NCBI GenBank assembly: GCA_003149635.1
Contig: QCWI01000001.1
Coordinates: 423,977-487,976, forward strand
DNA length: 64,000 nucleotides
Source of the DNA: Fluviicola sp. XM-24bin1
GTDB taxonomy: Bacteria; Bacteroidota; Bacteroidia; Flavobacteriales_D; Crocinitomicaceae
Direction of reading: 5' to 3'
Part shown: positions 25,185 through 33,411 of the stretch, in pieces
Position numbering within the stretch: the stretch's first letter is position 1
Layout of the letters: every line of letters begins with the position of its first letter
Notes under the pieces: model-generated
What the model saw: the letters and a program-made list of their open reading frames with translations, nothing else
What the model was told of the DNA's origin: nothing
Database searches by the model: none
Translations under genes and position numbers: made by a program

Positions 25185-26351
25185 TTATTCGTACGTAAAC
25201 TCTCCGTAAGGAGACGTAATAGTTAATTTTTTGCCTTCGTTTGCTTCTACACGACCGACAATTTGCGCATCCACACCAAAGGATTTTGAAATTTCAATGA
25301 TGTCCTGAGCGTGCTCTTCAGAAAGATAGATTTCCATACGGTGTCCCATGTTGAACACTTTGTACATTTCTTTCCAATCGGTGCCTGATTCTTTTTGAAT
25401 CATGTTGAATAACGGCGGAATCTCGAACAAGTTGTCTTTGATGACGTGCACTTTATCCACGAAGTGCAATACTTTCGTTTGCGCTCCACCGGAACAATGC
25501 ACCATTCCGTGAATGTTATCACGATGTGCATCCAAAATCTTCTTGATGATTGGCGCGTAGGTTCTTGTTGGAGAAAGTACCAATTTACCAGCATCCAACT
25601 CCGTATCGGTAGCTTCTGTCAATCCTTTGGATCCGCTGTACACCAATTCTTCTGGAACTGATGGATCGAAGCTTTCTGGGTATTTTGCCGCAAGCGTTTT
25701 GTTGAATACATCGTGACGGGCAGAAGTCAATCCGTTACTTCCCATTCCTCCGTTGTATTCGTTTTCGTAGGTCGCTTTGCCGTGTGATGCCAATCCTACA
25801 ATAACATCTCCAGCTTGAATAGTATGATTCGAAACAACGTCCGATCGTTTCATGCGACAAACGACTGTAGAGTCCACGATAATAGTTCGTACCAAATCGC
25901 CAACATCCGCCGTTTCACCTCCAGTAGAGTGAATTCCGATCCCTTGATTGCGCAAATCTTCCAATAATTCCTCCGTTCCATTAATGATTGCTGAAATCAC
26001 ATCTCCAGGAACTAAGTTTTTGTTTCGACCGATGGTAGAGGAGAGGAGGATGTTATCCGTTGCTCCCACGCACAACAAATCATCAATGTTCATGATGAGC
26101 GCATCCTGAGCGATTCCTTTCCAAACAGAAAGATCTCCAGTTTCTTTCCAATACATGTAAGCCAATGAAGATTTCGTCCCAGCTCCATCTGCATGCATTA
26201 CCACACAGTAGTCCGGATCACCTGAAAGAAAATCAGGAACGATCTTACAAAATGCCTGAGGGAAAAGTCCTTTATCAACGTTCTTAATTGCGTTGTGAAC
26301 GTCTTCTTTTCCAGCGGAAACACCGCGTAGGTTGTAACGAGTATCTGCCAT
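25185..26351 (-). CDS. purM: AIR synthase (phosphoribosylformylglycinamidine cyclo-ligase)
   Basis: A 388-aa PurM-type enzyme that uses ATP to close formylglycinamidine ribonucleotide into AIR in purine synthesis. Recognisable parts are MHADGAGTKSSLAYMYWKET, MNIDDLLCVGATDNILLSST, STGGETADVGDLVRT and the GLASHGKATYENEYNGGMGS nucleotide region. It is somewhat longer than E. coli PurM (345 aa), as usual for the Bacteroidota form. It heads the purM-prfA(-pyrF) cluster and is divergent from the PhnA gene. Confidence 0.88.
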   Translation of the reverse strand: MADTRYNLRGVSAGKEDVHNAIKNVDKGLFPQAFCKIVPDFLSGDPDYCVVMHADGAGTKSSLAYMYWKETGDLSVWKGIAQDALIMNIDDLLCVGATDNILLSSTIGRNKNLVPGDVISAIINGTEELLEDLRNQGIGIHSTGGETADVGDLVRTIIVDSTVVCRMKRSDVVSNHTIQAGDVIVGLASHGKATYENEYNGGMGSNGLTSARHDVFNKTLAAKYPESFDPSVPEELVYSGSKGLTEATDTELDAGKLVLSPTRTYAPIIKKILDAHRDNIHGMVHCSGGAQTKVLHFVDKVHVIKDNLFEIPPLFNMIQKESGTDWKEMYKVFNMGHRMEIYLSEEHAQDIIEISKSFGVDAQIVGRVEANEGKKLTITSPYGEFTYE

Positions 26352-26487
26352 AAAATTCGGTAAGTCGCAAAAGTAGTAATTCTATGGTAGTTAGCCACGT
26401 CTATTTCTGGCTTAGTTTCACGATTTACCAACACGTTTTCATTGTTTGGAAAAGCAGTATTATTGCATCGAAACAAACGCTACAAAT

Positions 26488-27048
26488 ATGGATCAGGCTC
26501 TAGCTGAAAGAAGTAATAATACCTGCGAACTTTGCGGTTCAGCGGAAGGACTTAGTGTTTTGGGCGTACCTCCAAAGGCGGGAAATACTTTGGATGAGGT
26601 AATTCATGCCTGCAGTACTTGTGTTTCTCAGTTCAATGACCCTGAAACCGCTGACCCGAATCATTGGCGATGTTTGAATGAAGCCATGTGGAGTGAAGTT
26701 TCGGCTGTAAAAGTAGTGGCGTATCGCATGCTCGATCATTTGAAGGGAGAGGGTTGGCCCAACGATTTGTTGGACATGATGTACTTGGAAGAAGAAGAGC
26801 TGAACTGGGCAAAGCAAGGTCTTTCGGACGAAACTGCTGTGAAGCATGTGGATAGTAACGGCGTTGAACTATTGGCAGGAGATAGTGTCGTGATCATCAA
26901 AGATTTGAATGTAAAAGGAAGCAGTATCGTCGCAAAAAGAGGGACTTCCGTGCGAAATATCCGATTGGTTCATGATAATCCCGAGCATATCGAAGGAAAG
27001 GTTGATGGTCAGCAGATTGTGATTCTTACCAAGTATGTGAAAAAGTGA
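26488..27048 (+). CDS. PhnA-like zinc-ribbon protein
   Basis: A 186-aa PhnA-family protein. The N-terminal zinc ribbon uses C-E-L-C (SNNTCELCGSAEGLSV) and a later HACSTC pair. The C-terminal domain GVELLAGDSVVIIKDLNVKG followed by VAKRGTSVRNIRLV is the typical PhnA fold. The family name comes from phosphonate gene clusters, but its members do not cleave phosphonoacetate and their role is unclear. The frame is open 14 codons further to a TTG at 26446; the ATG at 26488 sits right before the zinc ribbon and is preferred. Confidence 0.85.
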   Translation: MDQALAERSNNTCELCGSAEGLSVLGVPPKAGNTLDEVIHACSTCVSQFNDPETADPNHWRCLNEAMWSEVSAVKVVAYRMLDHLKGEGWPNDLLDMMYLEEEELNWAKQGLSDETAVKHVDSNGVELLAGDSVVIIKDLNVKGSSIVAKRGTSVRNIRLVHDNPEHIEGKVDGQQIVILTKYVKK

Positions 27049-27207
27049 TCGATTTACCCTTTAATCGGTTGTAAAATGGATCAACATTAACGACTTTTCA
27101 CTGGAATCCTTCTGTTGAGCTGTAAAAAGTCAGAATTCTGTCTTATCTTTAGCCCTGTTGAAAGGCAAAGCCGTTCTACTAACGTGCTTATCACTTAAAC
27201 TGATTTT

Positions 27208-27597
27208 ATGAAATATCTATTGCTGCCCGTACTTCTTTTATCCCTGTTTCTTTACTCTTGTAAAGGTGAAACAACAACTGAGAAAAGTGTAGTGAACCTA
27301 AGCTCGGATACTTTGCGCTTGCAAGTTTCCAATTCAGAATATGTATTCTTGGATACGCTGATGGCTCCGGGAGAAGAGTTTATTATTAGTAACAGCGTTG
27401 AAGGCGAGTCTTATCCTGAACCACAGGATCCTGCTTCTGATATCACTTACTTCGTATTGTACAACATGAATAACGATACTTGTACACGTGATTACACAGA
27501 TCAAATGATGTGGAATACATTGTCTGAAAGAACGAAGAAAAGACCAGCAAACTACAATCACCGTTACAACTTTATCGTTACGGACGCTGACTTTTAA
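27208..27597 (+). CDS. small lipoprotein of unknown function
   Basis: A 129-aa lipoprotein. Its signal sequence is LLLPVLLLSLFLYSC, with Cys18 as the likely lipidated residue. The mature part is acidic, with no recognised domain; VNLSSDTLRLQVSNSEY suggests beta structure. A TATCTTTA -7-like box lies at 27144-27151. It is convergent with the histidine kinase gene, 18 nt apart. Confidence 0.6.
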   Translation: MKYLLLPVLLLSLFLYSCKGETTTEKSVVNLSSDTLRLQVSNSEYVFLDTLMAPGEEFIISNSVEGESYPEPQDPASDITYFVLYNMNNDTCTRDYTDQMMWNTLSERTKKRPANYNHRYNFIVTDADF

Positions 27598-27615
27598 TCA
27601 GTTACTTCTCGAATT

Positions 27616-29082
27616 TTAAGATAATTCCTTAAAGTGTACTCTGTAATGGGTACCTGGATGGGTATGATCCCGTTCGATGTCTCCCATGAGTTGCTCGGCC
27701 AAACTGGTAATGAGCTGCAATCCTAATGTTTCGGCTTCTTCGATGTCGACGTCAGGTGCGAAGCCTTTGCCATCATCACCGATACACATCAAAAACTTTC
27801 CGGCTTCTTCTTCGGTAATGTAGATATAGATTTTACCGCTCGTTCTTCCCATCAATCCATGCTTCATCGAATTGGTCATGATTTCATTGATGAGTAATCC
27901 CAAAGGAATGGAGGTGTTGATGTTCAAAGAAATATTATCCGCATTGATCTCCAGTTCGATCTCGGCATCGTCTTGTTGCATGGATTCGATGAGTGGGGTT
28001 ACCAACGTTTCCAAATACATCCCGTAGTTGATTCTTGAAAAATCTTCTGATCGATAGAGAAGATCATGTACCAATGCCATAGAGTTGATTCGATGTAGAC
28101 TCAATTCGAAAAGTTCCATGGTCGCCTGATCTTCCACCGAATTCGCTTGAAGTTTGAGCAGACTGGTTATAATTTGAAGATTGTTCTTAACACGATGATG
28201 GATTTCTTTCAGGAGCAGCACTTTTTGATCGTTAGATTTACGAAGGTTGGCATTCTCAGCAACGATTCTGTCTGTTAAATCGGTTGTACTCAGATAGACT
28301 TTTTCGTAGGTGTCTTCGTATCCTTTTACTACCGTCCATTTTAAGTGCACATGGACAATGTTATTATTAAAAGTGCGCAGTTCCGCATCGAACTCACAGC
28401 TTTTACCTCCGTTAGCAATTGCTTCAAACTGATTGATGGCGTATTCAGCTGATTTGGCATCTACCAATTTCGTGTAATTCTGAAGCATGTACGCTTTGTT
28501 GGGCGCTTCGTTTAGATCGACAACCGCCTGATTGACGTCGTTCACTTGTAGTAGCGCCGAGCATTCCACTACCGCATCAATGTTTTTTTCAAAATACTCT
28601 CGAACATTGGTAATTCCCTTTTCTTTCAGTTGATCGATGTATTTTTTGACTTTGGAAAAGTCTTCGTCCCAGATAGGTACAGGCGAATCTTCAAACAATG
28701 ATTTGTACCGGCGCTCTTGTTCGATTCGCTTTTGCTCTTTTTGTTTGTGCATGGTGATGTTACTCAACATGCCCAGTGAGCCCAGATATTTCCCTTCTTT
28801 CATCAAGGGGCTCGCATTCACGAATACCCAAACCGCTTCACCTTGTTTGTTTCGTAATCGCAATTCGTAACCATCCGAACCTCCATCTTCTCGGCGTTTG
28901 TGCATTTCGCTAATGATGATTTCGTCTTCGGGAAAGGTGAAATCGGTGAAGTGACGCCCAACGATATTTTCTTCGGTATCGCCCAGCATATCGGCCATTT
29001 TACTATTTACAAAGGTGGTAATGTGATTGGCGTCTTTGATCCATACGCCTTCATTCGCAGTCTCAATGATGAGCTGGTACAA
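27616..29082 (-). CDS. PAS-domain sensor histidine kinase (HisKA_2 type)
   Basis: A 488-aa cytoplasmic kinase. A first PAS domain (residues 1-120: LIIETANEGVWIKDANHITT, EDEIIISEMHKRREDGG) is followed by a PAC-like linker, a second PAS-like domain (from FEDSPVPIWDEDFSKVKKYI), then the HisKA_2/HWE-like dimerisation helix EIHHRVKNNLQIITSLLKLQ with phosphoacceptor His295, and an ATPase domain (LLINEIMTNSMKHGL, GDDGKGFAP). There is no membrane segment, so it senses an internal cue or a PAS-bound ligand. The start is TTG, since no ATG lies between the upstream stop codon and the PAS domain. No response regulator is adjacent. Confidence 0.85.
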   Translation of the reverse strand: MYQLIIETANEGVWIKDANHITTFVNSKMADMLGDTEENIVGRHFTDFTFPEDEIIISEMHKRREDGGSDGYELRLRNKQGEAVWVFVNASPLMKEGKYLGSLGMLSNITMHKQKEQKRIEQERRYKSLFEDSPVPIWDEDFSKVKKYIDQLKEKGITNVREYFEKNIDAVVECSALLQVNDVNQAVVDLNEAPNKAYMLQNYTKLVDAKSAEYAINQFEAIANGGKSCEFDAELRTFNNNIVHVHLKWTVVKGYEDTYEKVYLSTTDLTDRIVAENANLRKSNDQKVLLLKEIHHRVKNNLQIITSLLKLQANSVEDQATMELFELSLHRINSMALVHDLLYRSEDFSRINYGMYLETLVTPLIESMQQDDAEIELEINADNISLNINTSIPLGLLINEIMTNSMKHGLMGRTSGKIYIYITEEEAGKFLMCIGDDGKGFAPDVDIEEAETLGLQLITSLAEQLMGDIERDHTHPGTHYRVHFKELS

Positions 29083-29172
29083 GTCACTTCTCTCTAATGA
29101 CCCGAGTTGTTGCGTAGATTCTTTTCGGATGTTGTAATAGTTTGACCTTCAAGATACGAATAATTGAGAATC

Positions 29173-29196
29173 TAAAAAAAACATCTGAAGATCAGA
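29173..29196 (-). terminator. short terminator after the GMC cluster
   Basis: TCTGA (29184-29188) and TCAGA (29192-29196) form a small stem that on the minus strand is followed by ATG and eight T. It sits 8 nt after the last gene of the GMC dehydrogenase cluster. The stem is short, so confidence is moderate. Confidence 0.45.
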
Positions 29197-29203
29197 AATC
29201 ACG

Positions 29204-29701
29204 TTACTTTTTTCGATAAATTCCATGGAAAAGAACGTTGAGAACGGCATCATCTTTACCGACTATATTCCAAGTTTGTGTTACCGATCCATCGGCGAGT
29301 AATTTCCAAACAATTTGATTTCGGTATTGTGTTCCAGATGCGCTAGTAATCCAGTCGCTGCTTAATTGCATTCCGTTCTCAATGGCTTGACCTTTCAATT
29401 CTAAATGCGAACCTGAATTATCCACCCACAATTGGTTCCATGTAGAATCGGAACGGTTGAAGTAGTTGTAGCTTGTTCCTGTAGAATTGGTCGATCGCCA
29501 TGATTCCTGCAGTACGCAATTGTCTTGCATTTGAACAATTGTATTGCGTGCGATTTCATTTCCTGCAGTATCATAAACGATCCAATCACCCACCCAAAAA
29601 TCGAATTGATCGTGTTGAACGTCGCAACAGGCACAACTTGTAGAATCTTGAGCGAAACTGATCGATGCAACGAAGACTAGAAGGAAAAGTAATTTACTCA
29701 T
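29204..29701 (-). CDS. secreted protein, DUF1579-like pattern
   Basis: A 165-aa protein with a signal peptide (MSKLLFLLVFVASISFAQ). The mature part has QFDFWVGDWIVYDTAGNEIA, NCVLQESWRSTNSTGTSYNY and LWVDNSGSHLELKG, the pattern of a lipocalin-like, DUF1579-related beta-barrel common in this phylum. A CACC cluster lies just after the signal sequence. Its start overlaps the stop codon of the GMC oxidoreductase gene by 4 nt, so it may work with that enzyme. The function is unknown. Confidence 0.6.
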   Translation of the reverse strand: MSKLLFLLVFVASISFAQDSTSCACCDVQHDQFDFWVGDWIVYDTAGNEIARNTIVQMQDNCVLQESWRSTNSTGTSYNYFNRSDSTWNQLWVDNSGSHLELKGQAIENGMQLSSDWITSASGTQYRNQIVWKLLADGSVTQTWNIVGKDDAVLNVLFHGIYRKK

Positions 29702-31383
29702 GATGGCTTAAGTTTGTTGACCAAATGATTGGCTACGCGGAAGGCGTTGGCATATATCGTAAACGTGTAGGTAACGCTTCCACCGGTCGGCATAAAGCTT
29801 CCGTCGGTAACGTAGAGATTCGATACTTCGTGCGCTTTGCAATTCTTGTCCAGAACAGAAGTTTTTGGGTCATTTCCGAATCGACAACCACCGGCTTGTA
29901 AGTTGGGTGAAACGCCTCCGCTGATACTGGATCGAACATTGACCAATCCGGCTTCTTTGAATAAGTTTTCTGCCTTTTCGGCTAGGTATTCGCCTACTTT
30001 TAAATCGTGTTCGTGATATCCAAGCCAAACTTTTGCCACGGGATCGCCCCATTTGTCTATTACTTCATCGTCCAACTCCACAAAGCAATTGTCATTAGGT
30101 AACCAATCAACGAAGATTTCAAATTTGAATTTGCGTTGTTCGGTAAAATAAGAGCGCATTTTTTCCTTCAGATCAGATCCGAATAAAAGGCTTCCATCAT
30201 CGTTCCATTTCAGTGGGATGGCTTTGGTAACCGCATTCGCATGTTCGGAAACAAAATCGATAGTTCCCCCTTTCATGGGGTTGTCGGAGAATGCGTCATC
30301 GTTGATCACATACCATTCTTGAGAGGCGCGATTGACAAATACACCGGGCGCATTAATCAATTCCGCTTCCTCCGGATCGATGTCTTCGAAAAGAATTTGT
30401 CCCGAACCAACTCCGCCACCTGAGAAAACGATGTTTTTACCGACATTTCCTGAGTTATTGGCGAGTCCATTGGGGAATTCATCATTCTTGCTCATTAATA
30501 ATAAGCGCGATGTTTCTACAGCCTGTGCTGCGACTACGAACGTGTTGGCCTCCACAAATTGTTTGTTGCCTTCACTATCATAAAAGTTTGCTTTTACGAC
30601 AGATCCATTGCCATCCGTCTCCAAATGAAATACTTTGGAATTCGGAAGGATGGTGCAATTTCCGGTTTTGAGTGCATCGTTAATCAATGCGGCGCGCGAG
30701 CTTCCTTTAGCATCCGAACTACATCCGTAACTTCCGCAGTAATTCGAATAATAGCACGATTTCCGTTCATCTTTCGGGCGGGAAAGAATCCCTCGAGGCG
30801 ATTGGAAAATTTCGTAGTTCAATCTTTCAGCGGCACCATCTAGCCAGGTGGAGAATACATTCTCTGCGAGCGGCGGATATGGAAAGTCTTTTGTTGACCT
30901 CGGTTCTTGATGTTTGTGTGGAACGACTTTACCAGAAACACCAACCAATTCCTCAGTTTTGGTGTAGAAAGGTTCCAGATCTTCGTATCGTATAGGCCAA
31001 TCGGCAATGTTTGCCCCTTCAATTTCTCCGAATTCACTTTTGAGGCGGAAATCGACGGGTTTTAAACGATGAAAATAGGCGCTCATGAAGTTTGAAGATC
31101 CGCCTACGGCACTTCCGTTCCAGAAGTCACGACCGGATGAATATGTGGATTGTCGCATCCATTTTCCTTCCTTATTTTGTTTTACCAATACATGGCATTC
31201 GTCTTTCAGATTGGGAGTGTAGATGCTTCTTCGAGTTGCCACCATTTCATCTTTGCTGAAATCTTCGGTTTTCAACCAAGGGCCTTTTTCCAATACCACG
31301 ACTTTTAATCCAGCTTTGGATAGTTCATGAATTACGGGACCTGCGCCTGCGCCACTTCCTACGATACAAACATCATACTTCAT
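29698..31383 (-). CDS. GMC family oxidoreductase
   Basis: A 561-aa flavoprotein of the glucose-methanol-choline family. The FAD-binding GSGAGAGPVIHELSKAGLKV is at the N-terminus. The mid region has GSSNFMSAYFHRLKP, a Cys-rich stretch (KSCYYSNYCGSYGCSSDAKG), and the C-terminal signature NLYVTDGSFMPTGGSVTYTF. The family oxidises sugars, alcohols or sugar acids. It is encoded with a gluconate 2-dehydrogenase subunit 3-like protein (11-nt overlap), as in membrane-bound dehydrogenase complexes, but no cytochrome c subunit gene is nearby. The substrate is unknown. Confidence 0.87.
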   Translation of the reverse strand: MKYDVCIVGSGAGAGPVIHELSKAGLKVVVLEKGPWLKTEDFSKDEMVATRRSIYTPNLKDECHVLVKQNKEGKWMRQSTYSSGRDFWNGSAVGGSSNFMSAYFHRLKPVDFRLKSEFGEIEGANIADWPIRYEDLEPFYTKTEELVGVSGKVVPHKHQEPRSTKDFPYPPLAENVFSTWLDGAAERLNYEIFQSPRGILSRPKDERKSCYYSNYCGSYGCSSDAKGSSRAALINDALKTGNCTILPNSKVFHLETDGNGSVVKANFYDSEGNKQFVEANTFVVAAQAVETSRLLLMSKNDEFPNGLANNSGNVGKNIVFSGGGVGSGQILFEDIDPEEAELINAPGVFVNRASQEWYVINDDAFSDNPMKGGTIDFVSEHANAVTKAIPLKWNDDGSLLFGSDLKEKMRSYFTEQRKFKFEIFVDWLPNDNCFVELDDEVIDKWGDPVAKVWLGYHEHDLKVGEYLAEKAENLFKEAGLVNVRSSISGGVSPNLQAGGCRFGNDPKTSVLDKNCKAHEVSNLYVTDGSFMPTGGSVTYTFTIYANAFRVANHLVNKLKPS

Positions 31384-31960
31384 GCGACAGCGTTAAAATG
31401 GTTGGATACAAATGCGACTCTTTTGGCCTTGGATTTCCGGGATCGTGTTCGAGCCACGACCACCCGATCCCATCTGGATTACTTCCGTATTGTGGGTCAA
31501 CGAGCAATGCTTCGAAAATCAATGTGAGCATGCGTGAAAGGAAACGTTCTCCCCATTTTGTTTTGGAAACGTCTTCCACAATCGCGTGCTGTTCTCTGGG
31601 ATTGAGATCATTGAAATTGTACTTCAATTTGTCTTTTGAGTAAGCGTTGAATTCGTCCAATTTCTCAATGATGTATTGATTTTCGTCTGGATCCAACAAT
31701 TCGTCGCGAAGCACCCAAAGTACATAAGAAGCAGCGTTCACTTCATAAGCTCCAGGGCCATTTCCGTCGGAAGGAAAAAGCGTTCCTTGAAGGGATTGTA
31801 ATACTCTAAATTGATGATTGGAAAGGGGAGTGGTGTCTCCCGGGAAATATCTTTTGTCTTGACAAGCAGTCAACCACGGAAGTTGCAACGCGGCCCCACT
31901 CAAAAGGAGCGAAGTCACAAATTTTTTGCGCGAAAGCAGCCATTTTTCCTCTGATTGCAT
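31373..31960 (-). CDS. gluconate 2-dehydrogenase subunit 3 family protein
   Basis: A 195-aa small subunit. An N-terminal twin-basic/hydrophobic signal (SRKKFVTSLLLSGAALQL) ends in a lipobox-like PWLTAC, so it is probably exported and lipidated. The body (LQSLQGTLFPSDGNGPGAYE, SYVLWVLRDELLDPDENQYI) matches the Gluconate_2-dh3 family, the partner that escorts and anchors GMC dehydrogenases. It lies upstream of the GMC gene with an 11-nt overlap and is likely the first gene of the operon. Confidence 0.85.
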   Translation of the reverse strand: MQSEEKWLLSRKKFVTSLLLSGAALQLPWLTACQDKRYFPGDTTPLSNHQFRVLQSLQGTLFPSDGNGPGAYEVNAASYVLWVLRDELLDPDENQYIIEKLDEFNAYSKDKLKYNFNDLNPREQHAIVEDVSKTKWGERFLSRMLTLIFEALLVDPQYGSNPDGIGWSWLEHDPGNPRPKESHLYPTILTLSHEV

Positions 31961-31986
31961 GGTTCGTGGTAGTTCTAATTGGTTGT

Positions 31987-32027
31987 CAAAAAAAAAGCCC
32001 TGACGATCCGTGTGGATGTCAGGGCTT
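31987..32027 (-). terminator. terminator of the Cys-rich lipoprotein gene
   Basis: AAGCCCTGAC (31995-32004) pairs with GTCAGGGCTT (32018-32027) in a 10-bp perfect stem. On the minus strand it is followed by a long T run. It lies 23 nt downstream of the lipoprotein stop codon. Confidence 0.85.
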
Positions 32028-32049
32028 AAATTACGTAAAATGATCGGGA

Positions 32050-32415
32050 TTAGTTTCCGCCTGTAGTCATTTTTGGATCTTCTCCTCCACGAGTAGATTT
32101 TTTCACAGGCTTCTCCTCAGGTACAGTAGTGTTCACTTTCATGTCACCACCACCTTTGGTTACTGATTTACCTTCCTTCTCTTCTCCGGCTTCGCACTTA
32201 CCTTCTTCACATTTTCCTTCTTCACATTTGTGCTCTCCGTCTTTTCCTTCTTCGCACTTCTCGGCGTCTTTGTCAGCGTCCTGATCTCCTTCAGCATCCG
32301 TTTGCTCTGTAGCTTCTCCCTCTGCGTCTGCTTCGCTTGAGCAGCTCGTCAATGATACCGAAGTAACAAGTGCAAGACCCAATACAAATCCTACCTTGAT
32401 AAAACTTTTCTTCAT
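32050..32415 (-). CDS. acidic Cys-repeat lipoprotein
   Basis: A 121-aa lipoprotein. Its signal sequence ends VSLTSCSSEADAEG, with the lipobox Cys in SLTSC. The middle is a run of short acidic repeats around KCEEGK (about residues 51-82, five cysteines spaced 5 to 11 apart), then a basic/threonine-rich tail (PEEKPVKKSTRGGEDPKM). The repeats suggest metal or redox binding, but no known family was recognised. The frame is open 19 codons upstream; the signal peptide fixes the start at 32415. It has its own terminator. Confidence 0.65.
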   Translation of the reverse strand: MKKSFIKVGFVLGLALVTSVSLTSCSSEADAEGEATEQTDAEGDQDADKDAEKCEEGKDGEHKCEEGKCEEGKCEAGEEKEGKSVTKGGGDMKVNTTVPEEKPVKKSTRGGEDPKMTTGGN

Positions 32416-32513
32416 AGTGTTTTCGTTTAAAATAGTTTGCTCGTTAAGATACAAAAACTTCCCAGTTGACATGGGTGATTAACATACTTTTTGAGTCAGA
32501 AAATGATACAATT

Positions 32514-33347
32514 TTATTGGGCAGATTCTTTGCAGTCATCTAGAATGCCTTTGTAAACGTCGGGATGGTTATTGATATCCGCATAATTCTTAAACGCATG
32601 TTCGAAGTTGAACTTGATACATTCAAAAATTTTATCGGTTTTCTCTTTTCCAATATTTGATTCGAATTGAGGCCGCATTTCATCCAGCTGTTTCTGAAGA
32701 AGGGCTTTGTCGGAATCTGACCAATTTCCGTAATCGCTGTTCGGATTCCCTTTTTCTTCCTTGATCATTCCATTTGGATCTTCCTGGGTCTCGTCAAAGA
32801 TGCCTTCCTCTTCCAAACATTCCATTGTAACATTGGATATTCCGTCATTCGGATCGTTCAGAGCTTCGTCCATATTTGTGTAGCGCGCTTCGAGTTTCTT
32901 GACCACACAATCGAAGAGTAGATCCACTTTGTTGGAATCGATGACATTGTTCATGACTCCTCGGGAATATTCCAAACTTGCGTAGGCTTCTTTGAGATCT
33001 TCATCACTCCAATTGCCTTTGACACTGGAACTTTTGGGCCTCTGCTCGGTCATGAAACCAATTTGATCTAGGCATTTAAGAGAAATGACAGAAGTAGATT
33101 CGTTGTCCGTTTTTACAGAATCGGGATTGTCGTAGGTCGCTTCCAACTCATCAACGATGCAATTGATTAGGGGATCAATTTGAGTGCTATCTAGAAACGT
33201 TTCAAAAATTTCGCGTTGCTTCGAAAGCTCATTATAGGCTTCTTTCTTGTCGGATTCCGTCCAATTTCCTTTAGTCGATTCTTGTCCCCAAAGCGCACCT
33301 CCTCCAATCAGAAGAATTGTAATAATAAGTACGTACGCTTTGTTCAT
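32514..33347 (-). CDS. secreted protein with three internal ~80-aa repeats
   Basis: A 277-aa exported protein. After the signal peptide (MNKAYVLIITILLIGGGALW) come three copies of a helical unit starting KGNWTESDKKEAYNELSKQR, KGNWSDEDLKEAYASLEYSR and YGNWSDSDKALLQKQLDEMR. Each holds a Cys pair (NCIVDELEATY / KCLDQ; DCVVKKLEARY / ECLEE; ECIKFNFEHAF / DCKES). The cysteines probably form one disulfide per repeat. The pattern resembles internal triplication of an uncharacterised domain. Function unknown. Confidence 0.7.
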   Translation of the reverse strand: MNKAYVLIITILLIGGGALWGQESTKGNWTESDKKEAYNELSKQREIFETFLDSTQIDPLINCIVDELEATYDNPDSVKTDNESTSVISLKCLDQIGFMTEQRPKSSSVKGNWSDEDLKEAYASLEYSRGVMNNVIDSNKVDLLFDCVVKKLEARYTNMDEALNDPNDGISNVTMECLEEEGIFDETQEDPNGMIKEEKGNPNSDYGNWSDSDKALLQKQLDEMRPQFESNIGKEKTDKIFECIKFNFEHAFKNYADINNHPDVYKGILDDCKESAQ

Positions 33348-33411
33348 TGTTTAAAATTTACCGCTGTTGACATCGTTTAAATGATCAACAACTTTGCCAT
33401 AAGATTAGCAA

